Assembly: GCA_030533445.1 (NCBI GenBank)
Contig: CM060070.1
Span: 36,386,501 to 36,450,500 of the forward strand
Origin: Cyprinodon diabolis
Lineage: Eukaryota > Chordata > Actinopteri > Cyprinodontiformes > Cyprinodontidae
Direction: 5' to 3'
DNA length: 64,000 nt
Every line of letters starts with the position of its first letter. Within the stretch, counting starts at the first letter, position 1. A model generated the notes under the pieces. It saw only the letters and a list, made by a program, of their open reading frames with translations. It was not told where the DNA came from and made no database searches. Both the position numbers and the translations under genes were made by a program. Positions 1-12,899 of the stretch are shown here, in pieces.

Positions 1-1025
1 TTTTGGGAGAACAAATATGGGGAAAAATAAGATTTGAGTGAAAACAAAGTCTGTGTCTGTTGGCTTGTCAGGTGCTGGTTAGTCTATCACGTGCCTCCTC
101 TCAAAGTAGTTTGCAAATTGGTAGGAATGTCTTTGTCTGAGGAAATGTGTGACTCAGTTTCACTCGTATCTGCAGAAGCTTGGAGAAAGCCATTAGGGAG
201 GGGGTGCAGGAGGCTGGGCCCATTTTTAAATGTCCTCTTTAACCCTGAAGGTTTCACACAATCAGGAACCATCAGAGACCCGTAGGGCTGCCTCAGGGAT
301 TTCATCACCACGGATAAATCACTTAAAGGCTCTTTTCATGTTGATGAGACCTAAACACCATACCTACTGGAGCGTGTACAGTAGATTTGAGGATTTTTGT
401 TTATTGTAATATACAGAATCATTTTTCTTGCTCATCACAAACAAAGCTGAGCCTTATTGACTAACATTTACACATGTTGTTATTACGTTATCCTACCCCA
501 TTTTTTACATGGAAACATGTAAAAAATATTCTCACCCAGATTTTTACTCTGTCTAAAATCACTTGTGAGTGTCGGATCATTTCACTCACTCTGCAGATGC
601 TAAAAATGTCCCTATCCACTATGCTCCATCAGAAGGTGCCTGAAAATGAACAACAAAGCAGCTTTTCTGTTAATTGCTAGCCTTCTTGTTACCTCCTGGA
701 AGTCACACTCTCTTGGCCTGATGGAACTACAAAAAGAAAAATACTTTTTTTTTTTTAATAAAAATATTTAAATATGGCAATTTCTGAAATATATTTATAT
801 ATTTTTTCTATTCTTTTTTTTTAATCTTTTATTGTCATTACACTGTTACAAGTAGAAAGCAACAAAATGAACTCATCTCCTTGGTGATCAGAGGGCTACC
901 ATTGTGTGACACCTGGGTAGCAGTGTGGGGTTAAGGGTCTTGCTCAGGGAACCAGAGTGTCAGTGTGTGGGAGTGGGGCTCAACTCAGAACCTCTGGATT
1001 CTTTTTTTTTGTTTTTGTTTTTTTT

Positions 1026-1060
<35 letters not shown>
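1026..1060. repeat. (CA)n(TA)n microsatellite
   Basis: Direct dinucleotide run, CA then TA. Confidence 0.95.
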
Positions 1061-1061
<1 letters not shown>

Positions 1062-1281
1062 TTTTTTTCTTTGTTTCCCCTCCAAGTGCCAAGGAGTTAG
1101 CCAACTGATTAAAATATAGATATATAAATTAATAAAAATTTATGAGTAGTGCAGTGGTTTGGGGTTTAGGATAAGTAATGACTTTGAGTCTGAACAGCTG
1201 AACAAAAACAAACTTTAACAGCACCTAAGAGGCAAGTGCATATAAAACACACATCAATCTCACTCGTGGTACTGCAGAGGT

Positions 1282-1288
1282 AAAAAAA

Positions 1289-1350
<62 letters not shown>

Positions 1351-1360
1351 CATACACACA
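1282..1360. repeat. poly(A) plus (TA)n microsatellite
   Basis: About 24 A followed by interrupted TA repeats, ending in CATA/CACA units. Confidence 0.95.
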
Positions 1361-2182
1361 CTTGTTCTTTAAATACAACACTTCCCATCATTTTAAGTAT
1401 AAATCTGAGCATAGAACAATTTCTCTAAGGAAGGAAGCATTATAAATTAGCATATACACATATTCAATGGTAGCTAATAAATTAAACCCATATCATTGTT
1501 GGTTTCAACATTTCTTATTTAAATAAAAAAACTATGAAAACTTTTGGTAGTTACCTGACCATAAAACAGTTATACACAGCAAAAAGCCTGAACATTTTAT
1601 TTATACACACAATATGTTGATCTCTAAGTATATAAATAATAATATACATTCTGTTAGATATGCTAACAGAGATCCAACAGATTCCAGCTGTTTTTACCTT
1701 CATAGTTTCCACACATTGACATGTTCCCTTTAAGACATAAACAATAGTGTTAAAGTAACTAAAGATGCATTATTAGATCCAACAGATGCTATATTTCTTT
1801 TATTTTTATCTAGAGACTAGTCATCTGTCAAGGGTGGTCAAATCATTGATACTCTAAAAGGAATTAACAGTGTTGTGTATCTGGATATAATACTAATGTG
1901 GCTTGGTATCAATACTAAAGACAAGTGTTGTTTGCATATTTGTGCTATAGGTATTTTAGATTACAGTATAATTTATACCTTAAAATAATACTTCAGACAA
2001 CCTAAAATATTGTTAGATTGTGTCACATTTGGGTTCTTTATTTTGCATTTTTTTGCTATCACCTGTGATTCTGTGAGAAAGCATCCTCCATGATTAAACT
2101 GAAAAATGTGAGCTCTAAATGGTAATAAACTTATTTATTATGCTTCTTATAATTTTTCATTTTATTGAAAAGGGTATTGTAC

Positions 2183-2737
2183 GGTGGCCCTGAAGTGTAA
2201 ACTGCAACTACAAATCTAAAAGCGCAACTACATTAAGAAAATCGCAACTACATAAAGCAAAACGCAACTACATTAAGAAAAACACAATTACATTAACCTA
2301 CCGGAAAAGCTAGGTACCAGTGGTAAAAATGAGACATCGCTGATTGGACGACGGCGCCGTTAGATCCTTGAACCGGAAGTTGCGTCGTCTGAACAGTCCA
2401 GCTTCTTTTAAGTTTGTTTTCAGTGTACGCAAACTAATAGAAATTTTGTGATTAGTCTTGAGCATATCAAGTATCACCTCGTACGTAGCAGGCAGAATGA
2501 CTTCCGGTTCAAGGGTCAAACGGCGCCGTCGTCCAATCAGCGATGTCTCATGTTTCCCACTGGTACCTACCTTTTCCGGTAGGTTAATGTGATTGTGTTT
2601 TTCTTAATATAGTTGCGCTTTGCTTTATGTAGTTTTGTTTACCTTAATGTAGTTGCGCTTTGCTTTATGTAGTTGCGATTTCCTCAATGTAGTTGCGCTT
2701 TTAGATTTGTAGTTGCAGTTTGCACTTCAGGGCCACC
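2183..2737. mobile_element. long-armed foldback DNA transposon with internal HTH remnant
   Basis: A near-complete palindrome. The left end GGTGGCCCTGAAGTG recurs as its reverse complement at the right end. The arms continue through repeated GCAACTACATTAAG units, the CCGGAAAAG block and the TCGCTGATTGGACGACGGCG block on both sides, so each arm is roughly 210-260 bp. The loop (about 2390-2475) on the minus strand can be read as ISISLRTLKTNLKEAGLF, resembling the helix-turn-helix found ahead of integrase-like transposase cores in fish. No catalytic domain remains. Superfamily not certain. Confidence 0.8.
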
Positions 2738-2982
2738 ATACTATTGGCATTAGATATTTTCCTAGGTATTGATGTCCAGTTTAAAATTTTTGTATAGTGA
2801 CATCCATACATTTGTCACTACCTGATATCTCCGTGCATCACTAGAGAATTCATGGCAGAAGCTGGAGGGAGAATGTAGCTCTTTGTCAGTCTTGATGTGG
2901 AATAATGTTAATTGATTGCAGGCTGGTTTTTATTTTCAGTCAGTTTTAATCTGCTCTAATTAGATTTTCCATTCATCCACAG

Positions 2983-3104
2983 GTCTAGATGCAGAGCTGT
3001 ACTATGTACGAAATGATATGGTGAGCAATTACGCTCTCTCCTTTAACATGCCTGTGCCCACTGAGACCAACAGCCTTTATTTCACATGGTATTCCAGGTC
3101 AAAG
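2983..3104 (+). CDS. ryk: ryk exon: WIF domain, first visible part
   Basis: Acceptor CATCCACAG, donor AAAG/GTAAGA. The exon enters in phase 1 (first base of a Gly codon supplied from upstream) and leaves in phase 0. It encodes LDAELYYVRNDMVSNYAL and on to WYSRSK, the start of the Wnt-binding WIF fold. No Met or signal peptide can be placed upstream in the window, so this is not the first exon. Confidence 0.95.
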
Positions 3105-6100
3105 GTAAGAGTTGGCTCTTTATTAACTTTTACATTTGTGTGAAATCAGTGTGATGTTAATAATAGTTTGTCTTTCAAAGGTTGATTACCAACTGGCATT
3201 CTACGTGGAGAACCCTGCTGTCCTTCATCCCCCATCGAGCAACATCTCCAGTCAGGGAGAGATGCCTCGTGTTCCCTCAGGTCTTTAAAGCATTCCGTTT
3301 TTATCTTTTGCTCAATTTTTCAACAAACTCCTTTTTTTTTTTTTTTTTGTGACTTATGCCCTTTTCAGCGGAGGATAAGAAGGACACTGCTGCTCCTCAT
3401 TCACTCAGTTTCTTAAACTTATGTTCCTTTTTCTCTTCCTGGTGGTTGAATGTCAGTGCTGGTATCATATGGGTTTTAACATTGATGTTTGGAAAACTTT
3501 GCTCGTTCAGTTTTGGTTCCAACATTTTTCTCATTGCAGCTTTATTTCATGCATACTCATTTGTTGCAAAGAGCTTTATAAAAAATAACGTGTTTTTCTG
3601 TTTTAAGATGAAAAAAAAAAAGTATGATCACAAAATGTATTTTGTTCCATTATTGTCGTGAGCAAAGACCAGGTTTTGTAAATATAAGTTTAAAAAAAAA
3701 AATAAAAAAACTTTTATTTTTTATTTTTCTTTCATATTTTACTAAAGTTACTCTTTTATTAAATTGAGCCTTACTCATTGAATTTTTTTTTCTAATAAAA
3801 TTTTACTTCTTGGCAGGCTTTTCTCTAAAGTGAGGAGGGAAAACTCATTTCTTTTGGTCTGCATGGACGACGTTTTTATTGGGCTTGGATTTAAAAGAAA
3901 TCAGATCTTTAAAATGCAACTTGCATAGAATAACATCAGTAAAACTTTGTAGAAATTTGCTTAACTTTTTGAAACATCTAAAAAAAGAAATGTCAAAATA
4001 TAAAATGTAAAGATATGTAGATATGTTGGTGAAAATTCTCAGTCATCCAGGTCATAGTCATCCAAAAAAAAAGAAAATTAAAAACAATCCACTGTTTCCA
4101 AGTTTGAAAACGTTTTGCTTCCCATCCAGGAAGCTTTTTCACATTTTCCATATTTTGAATTGAAAAAACTTCCTGGATGGGAAGCGAAACGTCTTAAAAC
4201 TTTGAAACAAAGTCCAGTGGATTGTTTTTAATTTTATTTTTTTGGAAGATATGAAGCCTTAAAAAATTAAATTAAATTAAAAGATAAAGTTTGAAAAAAC
4301 ATAATTTAAAAACAAAAACACATATGACTATGAAAAAAATGAAATTAATAAAATCGGAACATTAACTAATAATGTTTTCAAAGTTTCAATTCTTAATTCA
4401 GAATTTTATTTCCATTTACTAAATGTGTTCTTTGCCTGCAACAATAATGGAACAAAATTCACTCTGATCAGAGCTTGTTGTGCATCAGGCAGGTCCACCA
4501 TAGACACGTCACATCTTCATGTGTGTAGGTCTAAGATGACAGACTGAAATTCTCCAGGAAGGACCAAGATGGAAAGCCAATTCTTTCCCATTGTTTGGAA
4601 CATCTGGGAGAATAATTTGGTCTGACATAAAAAGCTGAACGCTCCAGTAAAAGCAGCATTGTGCCAAGAGCATTGCATGGTGATGCAATCAATGTGTGGA
4701 TTGTTGTTCTAACAAGGGAGGGGGCTGCCTCAAAAGCCTGACCAAGAGCACTGCCCTAGCTAAAGATTGGGATATAGGTAGAGATGGATCTATGCATTAG
4801 CCTTGATTTGCATCAAACGATTCATGAATGTGTTAACCGATGTGCCTTAAGATCACTTTAAAATGCATGCATCGCTGCTCCGTCCCAAATTGTTAGATTT
4901 GTTAATAAACGTTCCTTCTTTGTCTAAATAGGGACATGTTTGATATTTGACCTAACTGTTTTGTTTTAGTCGTGTGAAACATTTATTTTTGCTTGAAAAA
5001 TCACAGCACAAGAACATGTTAAAGATTTTTTTGAAATTAGACTGAAGTTAAAACAATCTGTGTCAGACTTTAAATACCTGTATTGTTCTATCTCTAGATT
5101 TTTATTTATTTATTTATTTTTAATGTTTTTTTCCAATTTCACAAAACTGTCCTGCATTTATGCAAAACAGATGTGCCTGAAAGTTTTAAAAGTCCTTTTT
5201 CATGTTTGTTTCCTCCAGTCTTCAGGGTGGACATGGTCTGTTCGGAAAACTTTGACGAAGAGGCGTTTGTCACAATGCAGATCAATCTTACCAGTCACCT
5301 CAACTTCACAGTGCTCAACTTCAAGAGGAGGAAAATGTGCTTTAAAAGTATGAAAACTTATCAGTTATCTTATCTAAGTTCTGGTTGGAGTTGCTTGTAA
5401 AAACCAAAAACAAAACAAGGAACAATATTTTAATCTTCATCCGCTTGTATGACAGGATCTTTCAGCTGCATGAATGAAAAGAAAACAGTCATACAGATGG
5501 AAACCTTTCACTGAGAGAAAGTCCCGTTACGTCTCATAACAGTTTTCTGCACCTGCTAGAAAGAAATGTTAAATAGATATTTCTATAATGCTACGTTCAC
5601 ACCGGACGCAGCAAAAGCAGCAAAATCGCGTCTGCTGCTTCATTTTTGCTGCTTGTACCAGTTGGTTCTGACGCATGGCTGAAGCAGCTTTGCTGCTCTG
5701 GCTGCGCGGTGCAAAAGTGTGGCGTTGGGCGGAGCTTCACTATCCTTTCTCTGCCTTGCAGCTATATTTGCTGTGAGCAGTGGGAATAAAGTAGTTTTAA
5801 TATGTTTTTAAGTGAGAAAATCCAACTGAAAACATCATCAGTGCAGTCAGTTCATCCAGATTACAATCCTGCCTTCCAATATTATTTCTGTCGGAGCCGC
5901 TCAGACCCCCACATACCAGCGGTGCGCCGACAGTAAGAATCCCTTCAACAGCAGCCTCTGGCCGGGTCGCCTCCTCGCGGTTCACCGCGGCAGCTGGCAG
6001 GTGTTTTTCATCTAAATAATCCGATCTGCAGGCACCAGAATAATAAAAGCGAACATATTCTGCCGGCAGATTTCTGCATTTTAAGTTAATTTATGCGTCA

Positions 6101-9100
6101 ATAAACTGTTTCAGAGGAGTGATCATAGCGCTCTGTGTCATCAGTGATGTGTTTCTCTCTCTGCCAGCTCCCAGATCAGCTTCTCTGATTGGTTGACGCG
6201 GTGCGTCGAGCAGCAAAAATTAAATTTTTCCATCTCGAGCAGCAGCGCGTTTGCGGCACGCCACGCGCGTCAGATGCTTAAACGCGCCCGACGCGCTGCT
6301 TCAGCTGCTCAGACGCGCTGCGCCTGCTGCTCAAAATGCGCCGTGGGACCTTTTGCTGCGCCTTGACGCGCGTCAACCATTGACTTTGCATGTAAACTCG
6401 CTGCTCCTGTCGCGCCTGCTGCGTCCGGTGTGAACGCAGCATAAGAATATGCTATAGTCATTGAGGACTGAATACTTAGCCTAATTTAAGTTTATTATTT
6501 ATTATTATATTATCATATGGGATAGAAATACCTTTTATCATCTGAGATGTTTTCATTAGATGGAGGTTATAGGTTATGTGGGAACAGTGCCTACTCCTTC
6601 CTATTTAACCTTTTTTTATGATTTTTCTTTTTGCTTAAACATGGGTCACGATGTTTTCTCTATGAACCATCCATGAATTAAGGTTTAATCAAGGTTTAAT
6701 CAAGCTCCCCGTTCCTCTTCCAACAGGAACTGACTCTGACTCAAAGATTCCCCCTCCCAGCATAAACAGCACTCTCCCATGTAAGTGATCTCACCTCTGT
6801 CAGCGCCATGTTTAATCCATGTCTGTCCCAGGTGCCGTCAGGCTGAAGTAGATCAGCTTTTGTTAGGTTTAAACACCAAACACCTTATTCAACCTGCACA
6901 AAAGAAAGACACAGAGAATTGAGTATAATTTACTTGCAAGGAGAGGGGATCAGAAACTGCATTCAGTTACAATCTCCAACCCACTCTGAAGCAGTCTCTG
7001 CTCTCCAAGCTTTTTATTAAGGAACACCCTGGCTACAATGTGGTTCCGACTGCTAAAAGGGAGGGGGGGGTGAACCCAGTCGGAACCAGAATTTCTGTAT
7101 AACTTCATACAACATCATAAGATAAGGAGAGCTTCCACTCCTTATCCGGTGCTAGTGTGTACAGCTCCCCGTTTTCTCCAGCTTGTGACCTTCAGCATTC
7201 TTCTGCACAGACTTAGCAAAACATTAGTACACAGCAAGCAAGTAAAACATTTCAACACTCTGTGTAAGTATAAATGTATAAGTATAATATGATTAAAGGA
7301 ATATGATTAAAGTAGAATAACTTGTACAATTAATCCAACATTTCCCTCCTGTTTATTCACTTTAAGCTATTTATTTTATCATTCAGTAGTTACTTCTTTT
7401 CAGATTTTCAACTATGAAATCATTTTTAGCTAAAAAGGGTACACTCAGAGGTACTTTAAACTGATGGGTTATTGTTATTGGAATTAGGATATAAGTCAGG
7501 AAAATGTAAAGAGATTTCATCCCCTTCGTTGTCTTCATCATCCGATGGGTATTTTTCAGTGGGCATGAGGGCATACATTTCTGCTTTCACGGGTTGTATT
7601 GCTGTGGTAATTAGTCTATTTAGCAGCGCTCTAACACATGGAATACAACAACATCCACATAAGGTCAAGATGGCGGCAAATACAGCTATAGACATTAAGA
7701 TAGAAAGCACCAATTGTTTGTATTTACCAAAAATGTCTCCAAATCCATCCCACAGTTTTGTGTCAACTCCAGAATGGTCTTTCATTTTGCTGTTAAGAGA
7801 GCGAAGGCCTTCAAGGGCCTTTGTGAGGCTGCCATCAGCAGCGGTGTTGTTGGGAATAAAGGTGCAACACTGATCTCCAAAAATAGAGCACACACCACCT
7901 TTTTCAGCTAACAACATGTCAACAGCAATACGGTTCTGGAAAGCCATCAGAGAGGTAGCTGACAATTGTTCATGGACGGCGGAGAAGCCTTGTTCTGTTC
8001 TATTTCCCAGCCTCTGGACGTTATAGTGGACGTAGTTGATCCTGTCTACATTTTTATTTATAGTACACCACCAGCATAAGAAAGATTCAAATCCTGCAGA
8101 AACTTGATTGGCTAGTTTATACTCATCAGGAATCCCTCTGGGTACACCAATGCTATCAATATAAGTAGGGTCATCTCCACTCCATGCATTTTCAGATGCC
8201 CTCCTCCTTCTAGTATGCCCTTGGGCAGAAGTAAGAATCCCTTGTATCTCATTTTCTTTTTGTGTAACATTTGCAGGGCACAAATACAATGTCCAACATG
8301 GATCGGTTCCACTAGACCGTGCACATATAAATGAGGAGGAACAGCCTTCCTTCTCAAGGGGTTCTGCTGTGGAGTTTATTGTCATAGTGAAAACTTTGGA
8401 GACATGGTTAACAGTGAACCCTGATATTCTACTCATCCATTTTTTAGCTAAAGGTGTCCATCCATACCATCCCTTTTCCACTGTCCAGTGGTTCTAAACA
8501 CGTCTCCCCAACCATTATGAGTTGTTTGAACTACGCAAGGAAATACGTAGAAATCATAACCTCGCCAATTTCCCGGGTCATGTTTAAATCTTTGCGAGAA
8601 TGTTTGAAAAGGAATAGTCACCAAACTGATTACTCTAGTAGAGTTATAGCAGAGATAGATGTCCCTTTTACAAATAGCTGGATCATGGGGGCAACAAGAA
8701 TCCTTGCCCTGAGTGAGAGCTAAAGACAAAACTAATATGAATAATCGCAACATTATCTAGGTTCAAACTTCAAAAAGTGTTCTATGGATAAGCTTTTACA
8801 CAATGGTCTACTTCCTATGACCTCTCGGCAGAGTTGTGGACAATCTTCACCAGTTTGAGATGGTTGTATACTAAAAATACAACCCCCTTTGTACGATGGA
8901 CTTCCTCTGAAGGTCGGTGAAGGAGACCAAATGTGTATTCTATAACAGGTACCACAGTAGAATTACTAGAGTGCTAAGCAGTACGGTAAGGTTGCAGAGA
9001 ATAATTAAGAAAGTGATTTTACTCATTACTCATCTGATCTAACTATCACTTTCTTGCAATCCATTTAGAAAACAAATCTATTATAACTAAACAGAATTTT

Positions 9101-12100
9101 TTACCTTCGCTTGGATTTAGTTCAATAAAATCCATATATATGAACTGGAAAGCATAAATAGGTTTAGGGAAATCACCTTTTTAGGTCTTAAATTTCCTTG
9201 AAGATTATGTTTAGCACATATTAGACATGCTTTTTAGACATGCCTTACAAAAGTTTTTGCATAGAATATAAATCCATATGCTGTATAATGATGCTCAATG
9301 CTCAATCAATCCTACAATCCCTCCGTTTGAGACATGAGTAAAAAAATCATGACTCAATATAGCAGCCCATTTAAAGGAATTTTTATTTGAAAGGATTGGT
9401 TTATGTTCTGGTCACATATAGGTAGGTTTGCATAGGGACCATAGGGACATCATTAACATAGATTTTATCTTACGTGGATTTCCACACAGTCTATAAGTAA
9501 ATTAGTGCAAAACATTAACGAAATGATGCCACATGGATCTTAAGATAGTTTGGCTGATTAACATGTTTGTTTCGTTGAATGTTATCCCCACTTCACATGT
9601 ATTTAGTAAGAAATGTTATGTTTAATGCAATGTTACGATAAAATTAGGACAGCAACTAACAATTATTTTGCAAATCGATCAGTCTATCGTTAATTCTTTC
9701 GATTAATTGGATAGCCAAAGGTTCTATAAAGGAGATTACTAATGACATTAAACCAGGTGAAACCAAAACAAAGAGCTCCGGACGGAAAGTATTGACAGAC
9801 AAAAACATTTTACAATCGTATTTGCAAAATGTTTATAAATTTATTTTACAGTTTTGGTATGATTACTGATCCAAGTGTGTTATTCTGTCGGGGAAAGCCA
9901 GATTTTACATGTATATTATGTTTTAGAGTCTCTATACTCCATTTAATGATGAATCACTAAATTTATTTACGAATATGCAAATAATCAATTAATATGATTC
10001 ATGTTTTCAGCCACAGATGAAATACATGAGATGGGCGACACAGAGTACCTACAGCCCAGATGTTCAACTTTCATAGTGAAGTTATTATTTTAATGAATGT
10101 ATTATTTTGCTTGATACAGAGAGAGCATAGTAGGTAAAAATATAAGAGTGGGGTTTAACTCTGCACGATTCTATATATTCAGAAGAAAGTACTGTATTTA
10201 CCTTCTGTCTCAGTTGTGCAAATGAAACCATTTACAAAGTGGAAAACAGTCCTAATTCCACATTCATCAGAGCCGGTGATACTTCAACATTGATAAACAG
10301 CATCTAGTGAGTGTAGTGCTTATAAAATGTTTATTAATGTAGCAAAATGCTCCTTTTCTCTTTAAACAATGAATTCCTCTCATCAGTACTGATGCTCACG
10401 TCAATCATAAAAAAGGGCATACATATTGCATAGCACCAATGACACCAGACCAATAGTGTCCCTACCAAAGTTCAAATCAAACCTAAGCCCTTGGGTACCA
10501 TCCTTCATTGCAGCGCCCTTTTTTTTTTTTTTATATAGTTTTTTAATCCAAGTAAGTTTTTCATAGTCTTTATCAGGACTGGAGAGTCTTTGTACCACAT
10601 GGTAATGTGTAGGTCATTCGGGTCCATGGACTGCTGTACAGTTCGAACAGACTGTCTTCCCTCCTGAAGCAGCGCTTCTCCGATGTTTAAAGGAGGTTTG
10701 TTGGGAAAGTCCAGAGTGTAATGGTAATGTGGGATGCCCAGTCTCTGTATAACTATGGTATTAATGGGTTTTCCCATTCGTTTTATCACAATCCCAGAGT
10801 CAGTGGGGATTAAGGCTAAGCAAAGCATGGCTAGAGCATCCCTGCCTATGAGGTTAACTGGACATTCAGGTAAAGTCAGTACAGACAGCCTGCAGGAGAG
10901 TCCTTCAGGGTCTCTCAACCACACAGGCTGGATCTCCTGCACAGCCTTTAAATGACCTTGAGCTGATCGGACTATGACAGTCACAGGTCCTTGGCCAGCA
11001 CCTGGAATTTGTTGTTTAACAGTTGTTCTGCATGCACCACTGTCACACAGGAAAACTGTTGGGGTGCCATTCACATGTATAGTTAATACAACTATTCCTT
11101 ATTTGTGCACATTAATTATGTTTTTGATAAAAATGCTTTGGCTAAAATGCCATCAGAACGCTGATAAATAGAGAGGAAAAAGGGACAAGAAGAGAGGGAC
11201 AAAACCTAGAACAAATAATGGATGTCTATTCTATTAACATTTCTCTATCTGTAGAATGGGACTGTCTTATAGGTTTTCTTGTCAGGGGGCCCCCTGCCTG
11301 TCCATGCCTAGGGCCCCAAATTTCCTAAATCCGCCCCTGCCTATAGACCATCATGACAGGAAAAAATGATTTTCAGCTGGCCCCTGACCCGCCAAAGGAT
11401 TGGGCAGCTCAATTAAAGGAAACACCTCAGTGTCAGGTTTGGGTTCAGGGGCTGGCTGTGGGGAGATTAAGCCTCCCCCCATATCTTTTGACCAAGCCCC
11501 CACAGGTCCCCCAGAACGGGTAACCCTTGTGGAGGTGCTGGGCGTAGGAGAATAAGCCGGTGGATTCTCAACTTTAGGAGCTGGCAAGACTGGGGCTGAA
11601 GCAGAAGCAGCAGCAGCACCAAGTTCATTTGGGTCTTGCTATAAAGCTGCTTGTGCAGCTGCTTGTGCTCGCTGTAACAATGCTGATTATGGACCTACAG
11701 GTAAATCATCTTTACGATGGGTATGTGTGAGGGTATGGGTTCTTTTATTGTGGTTCTGCAGACTCCTGTATCACACAAAATTTAACAGGAGTGCCCTGGA
11801 CCATCAGAACTATTTCTGGTCTATATTTTTCTTTAAAAAACAAAACAAACAAATCTTCTAGGTTTAAGACATCCATATTTTCTATATTATATTATAGAAA
11901 ATATTATTATATATTTATATATATTATTATATATTATTATATTATATCCATATTATCTCTAATAGAAAATGGCTGCTCATCTAGTCATGCTGAGCTTCCT
12001 ATTTTTGTGGTTTACTTCGACAGTGTCTAGCTATGTGGCCTTTTTTTTTACATGACCAACACAATCTGGAATTATCAGTTGAGTGTGATCCAAAGCCTCT

Positions 12101-12867
12101 TCCCCTTACACGGCCTCGATCTCTGCCTCGGCCTCTACCTCTGGACTGCTGATAAAACACAGTGTCCTCTTCCTCCTGATAAAACACAGTGGATTCTTTA
12201 TTGTTATTCTTTTTACTTTTTATGACTTTCTCTGCATGCAGGGCGTGATTTATATACTTTTGGAGTGTTCCACCACTCATCTCTATGTGGTGACGATTTA
12301 CCCATTCTTGAATTATACATTCTTCCACATCCTTCTTTGGAGAGGGAATTCCTTCTACTGCTTTTCTTTGTCTCTTCTCTCTCTTCTCTCTGTCCTGCTA
12401 ATTTCATCCAGACCATGGTTTGCATGTAACCTTCTTTTGCCATCAAAGTGTCTTTATTTTTGTTTTTTGTTTTTATTTTTTGTTGCAATTCCTTTATGTT
12501 TGTGGTGCTCAATTTGCCATTAAAACCGTAGTTTTTTATCCAGTAACACAACGGTTCTACCGCCGCTGGGTCATCATTTTCAACTACTTTCAAATCTTTA
12601 CACTGGAGTTCTTCTAATAACGCCTGTTTTTCTTTACTTTGCCCTTTTCCCATTTTGAACTAAATTTGGGCCCAGTGGGTTTTCAACACCTGTCGTGTTC
12701 TAAACACTGGGGCTTCAGACAAGATGGTGATCAACTACTTTTCGTGGTAAAACTCACTTCAACCTTTACAGGTGGAGTTTTCTTGTCTACAAACATCCAC
12801 AAAAGCTCACCATTTAACCCTTGTCTTTTTGGTATGAAATACAGATATCTAGTGATATCTATATTTC

Positions 12868-12899
<32 letters not shown>

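Larger units (their letters stand above)
1..2182. other. ryk upstream intron, no gene seen
   Basis: AT-rich intron sequence ahead of the first visible exon. Holds a LINE-tail-like segment at about 820-1000 (GGGGTTAAGGGTCTTGCTCA, a phrase common in fish retroposon tails), a CA/TA microsatellite at 1026-1060 and an A-run plus TA microsatellite at 1282-1360. The small open frames here look random. Confidence 0.6.

Noticed and set aside
34..311. Overlapping frames at the window start
   Set aside because: No splice sites, domain or signal peptide fitting ryk exon 1; intronic noise.
7472..7911. Plus-strand frames across the ERV env
   Set aside because: Antisense shadows of env.
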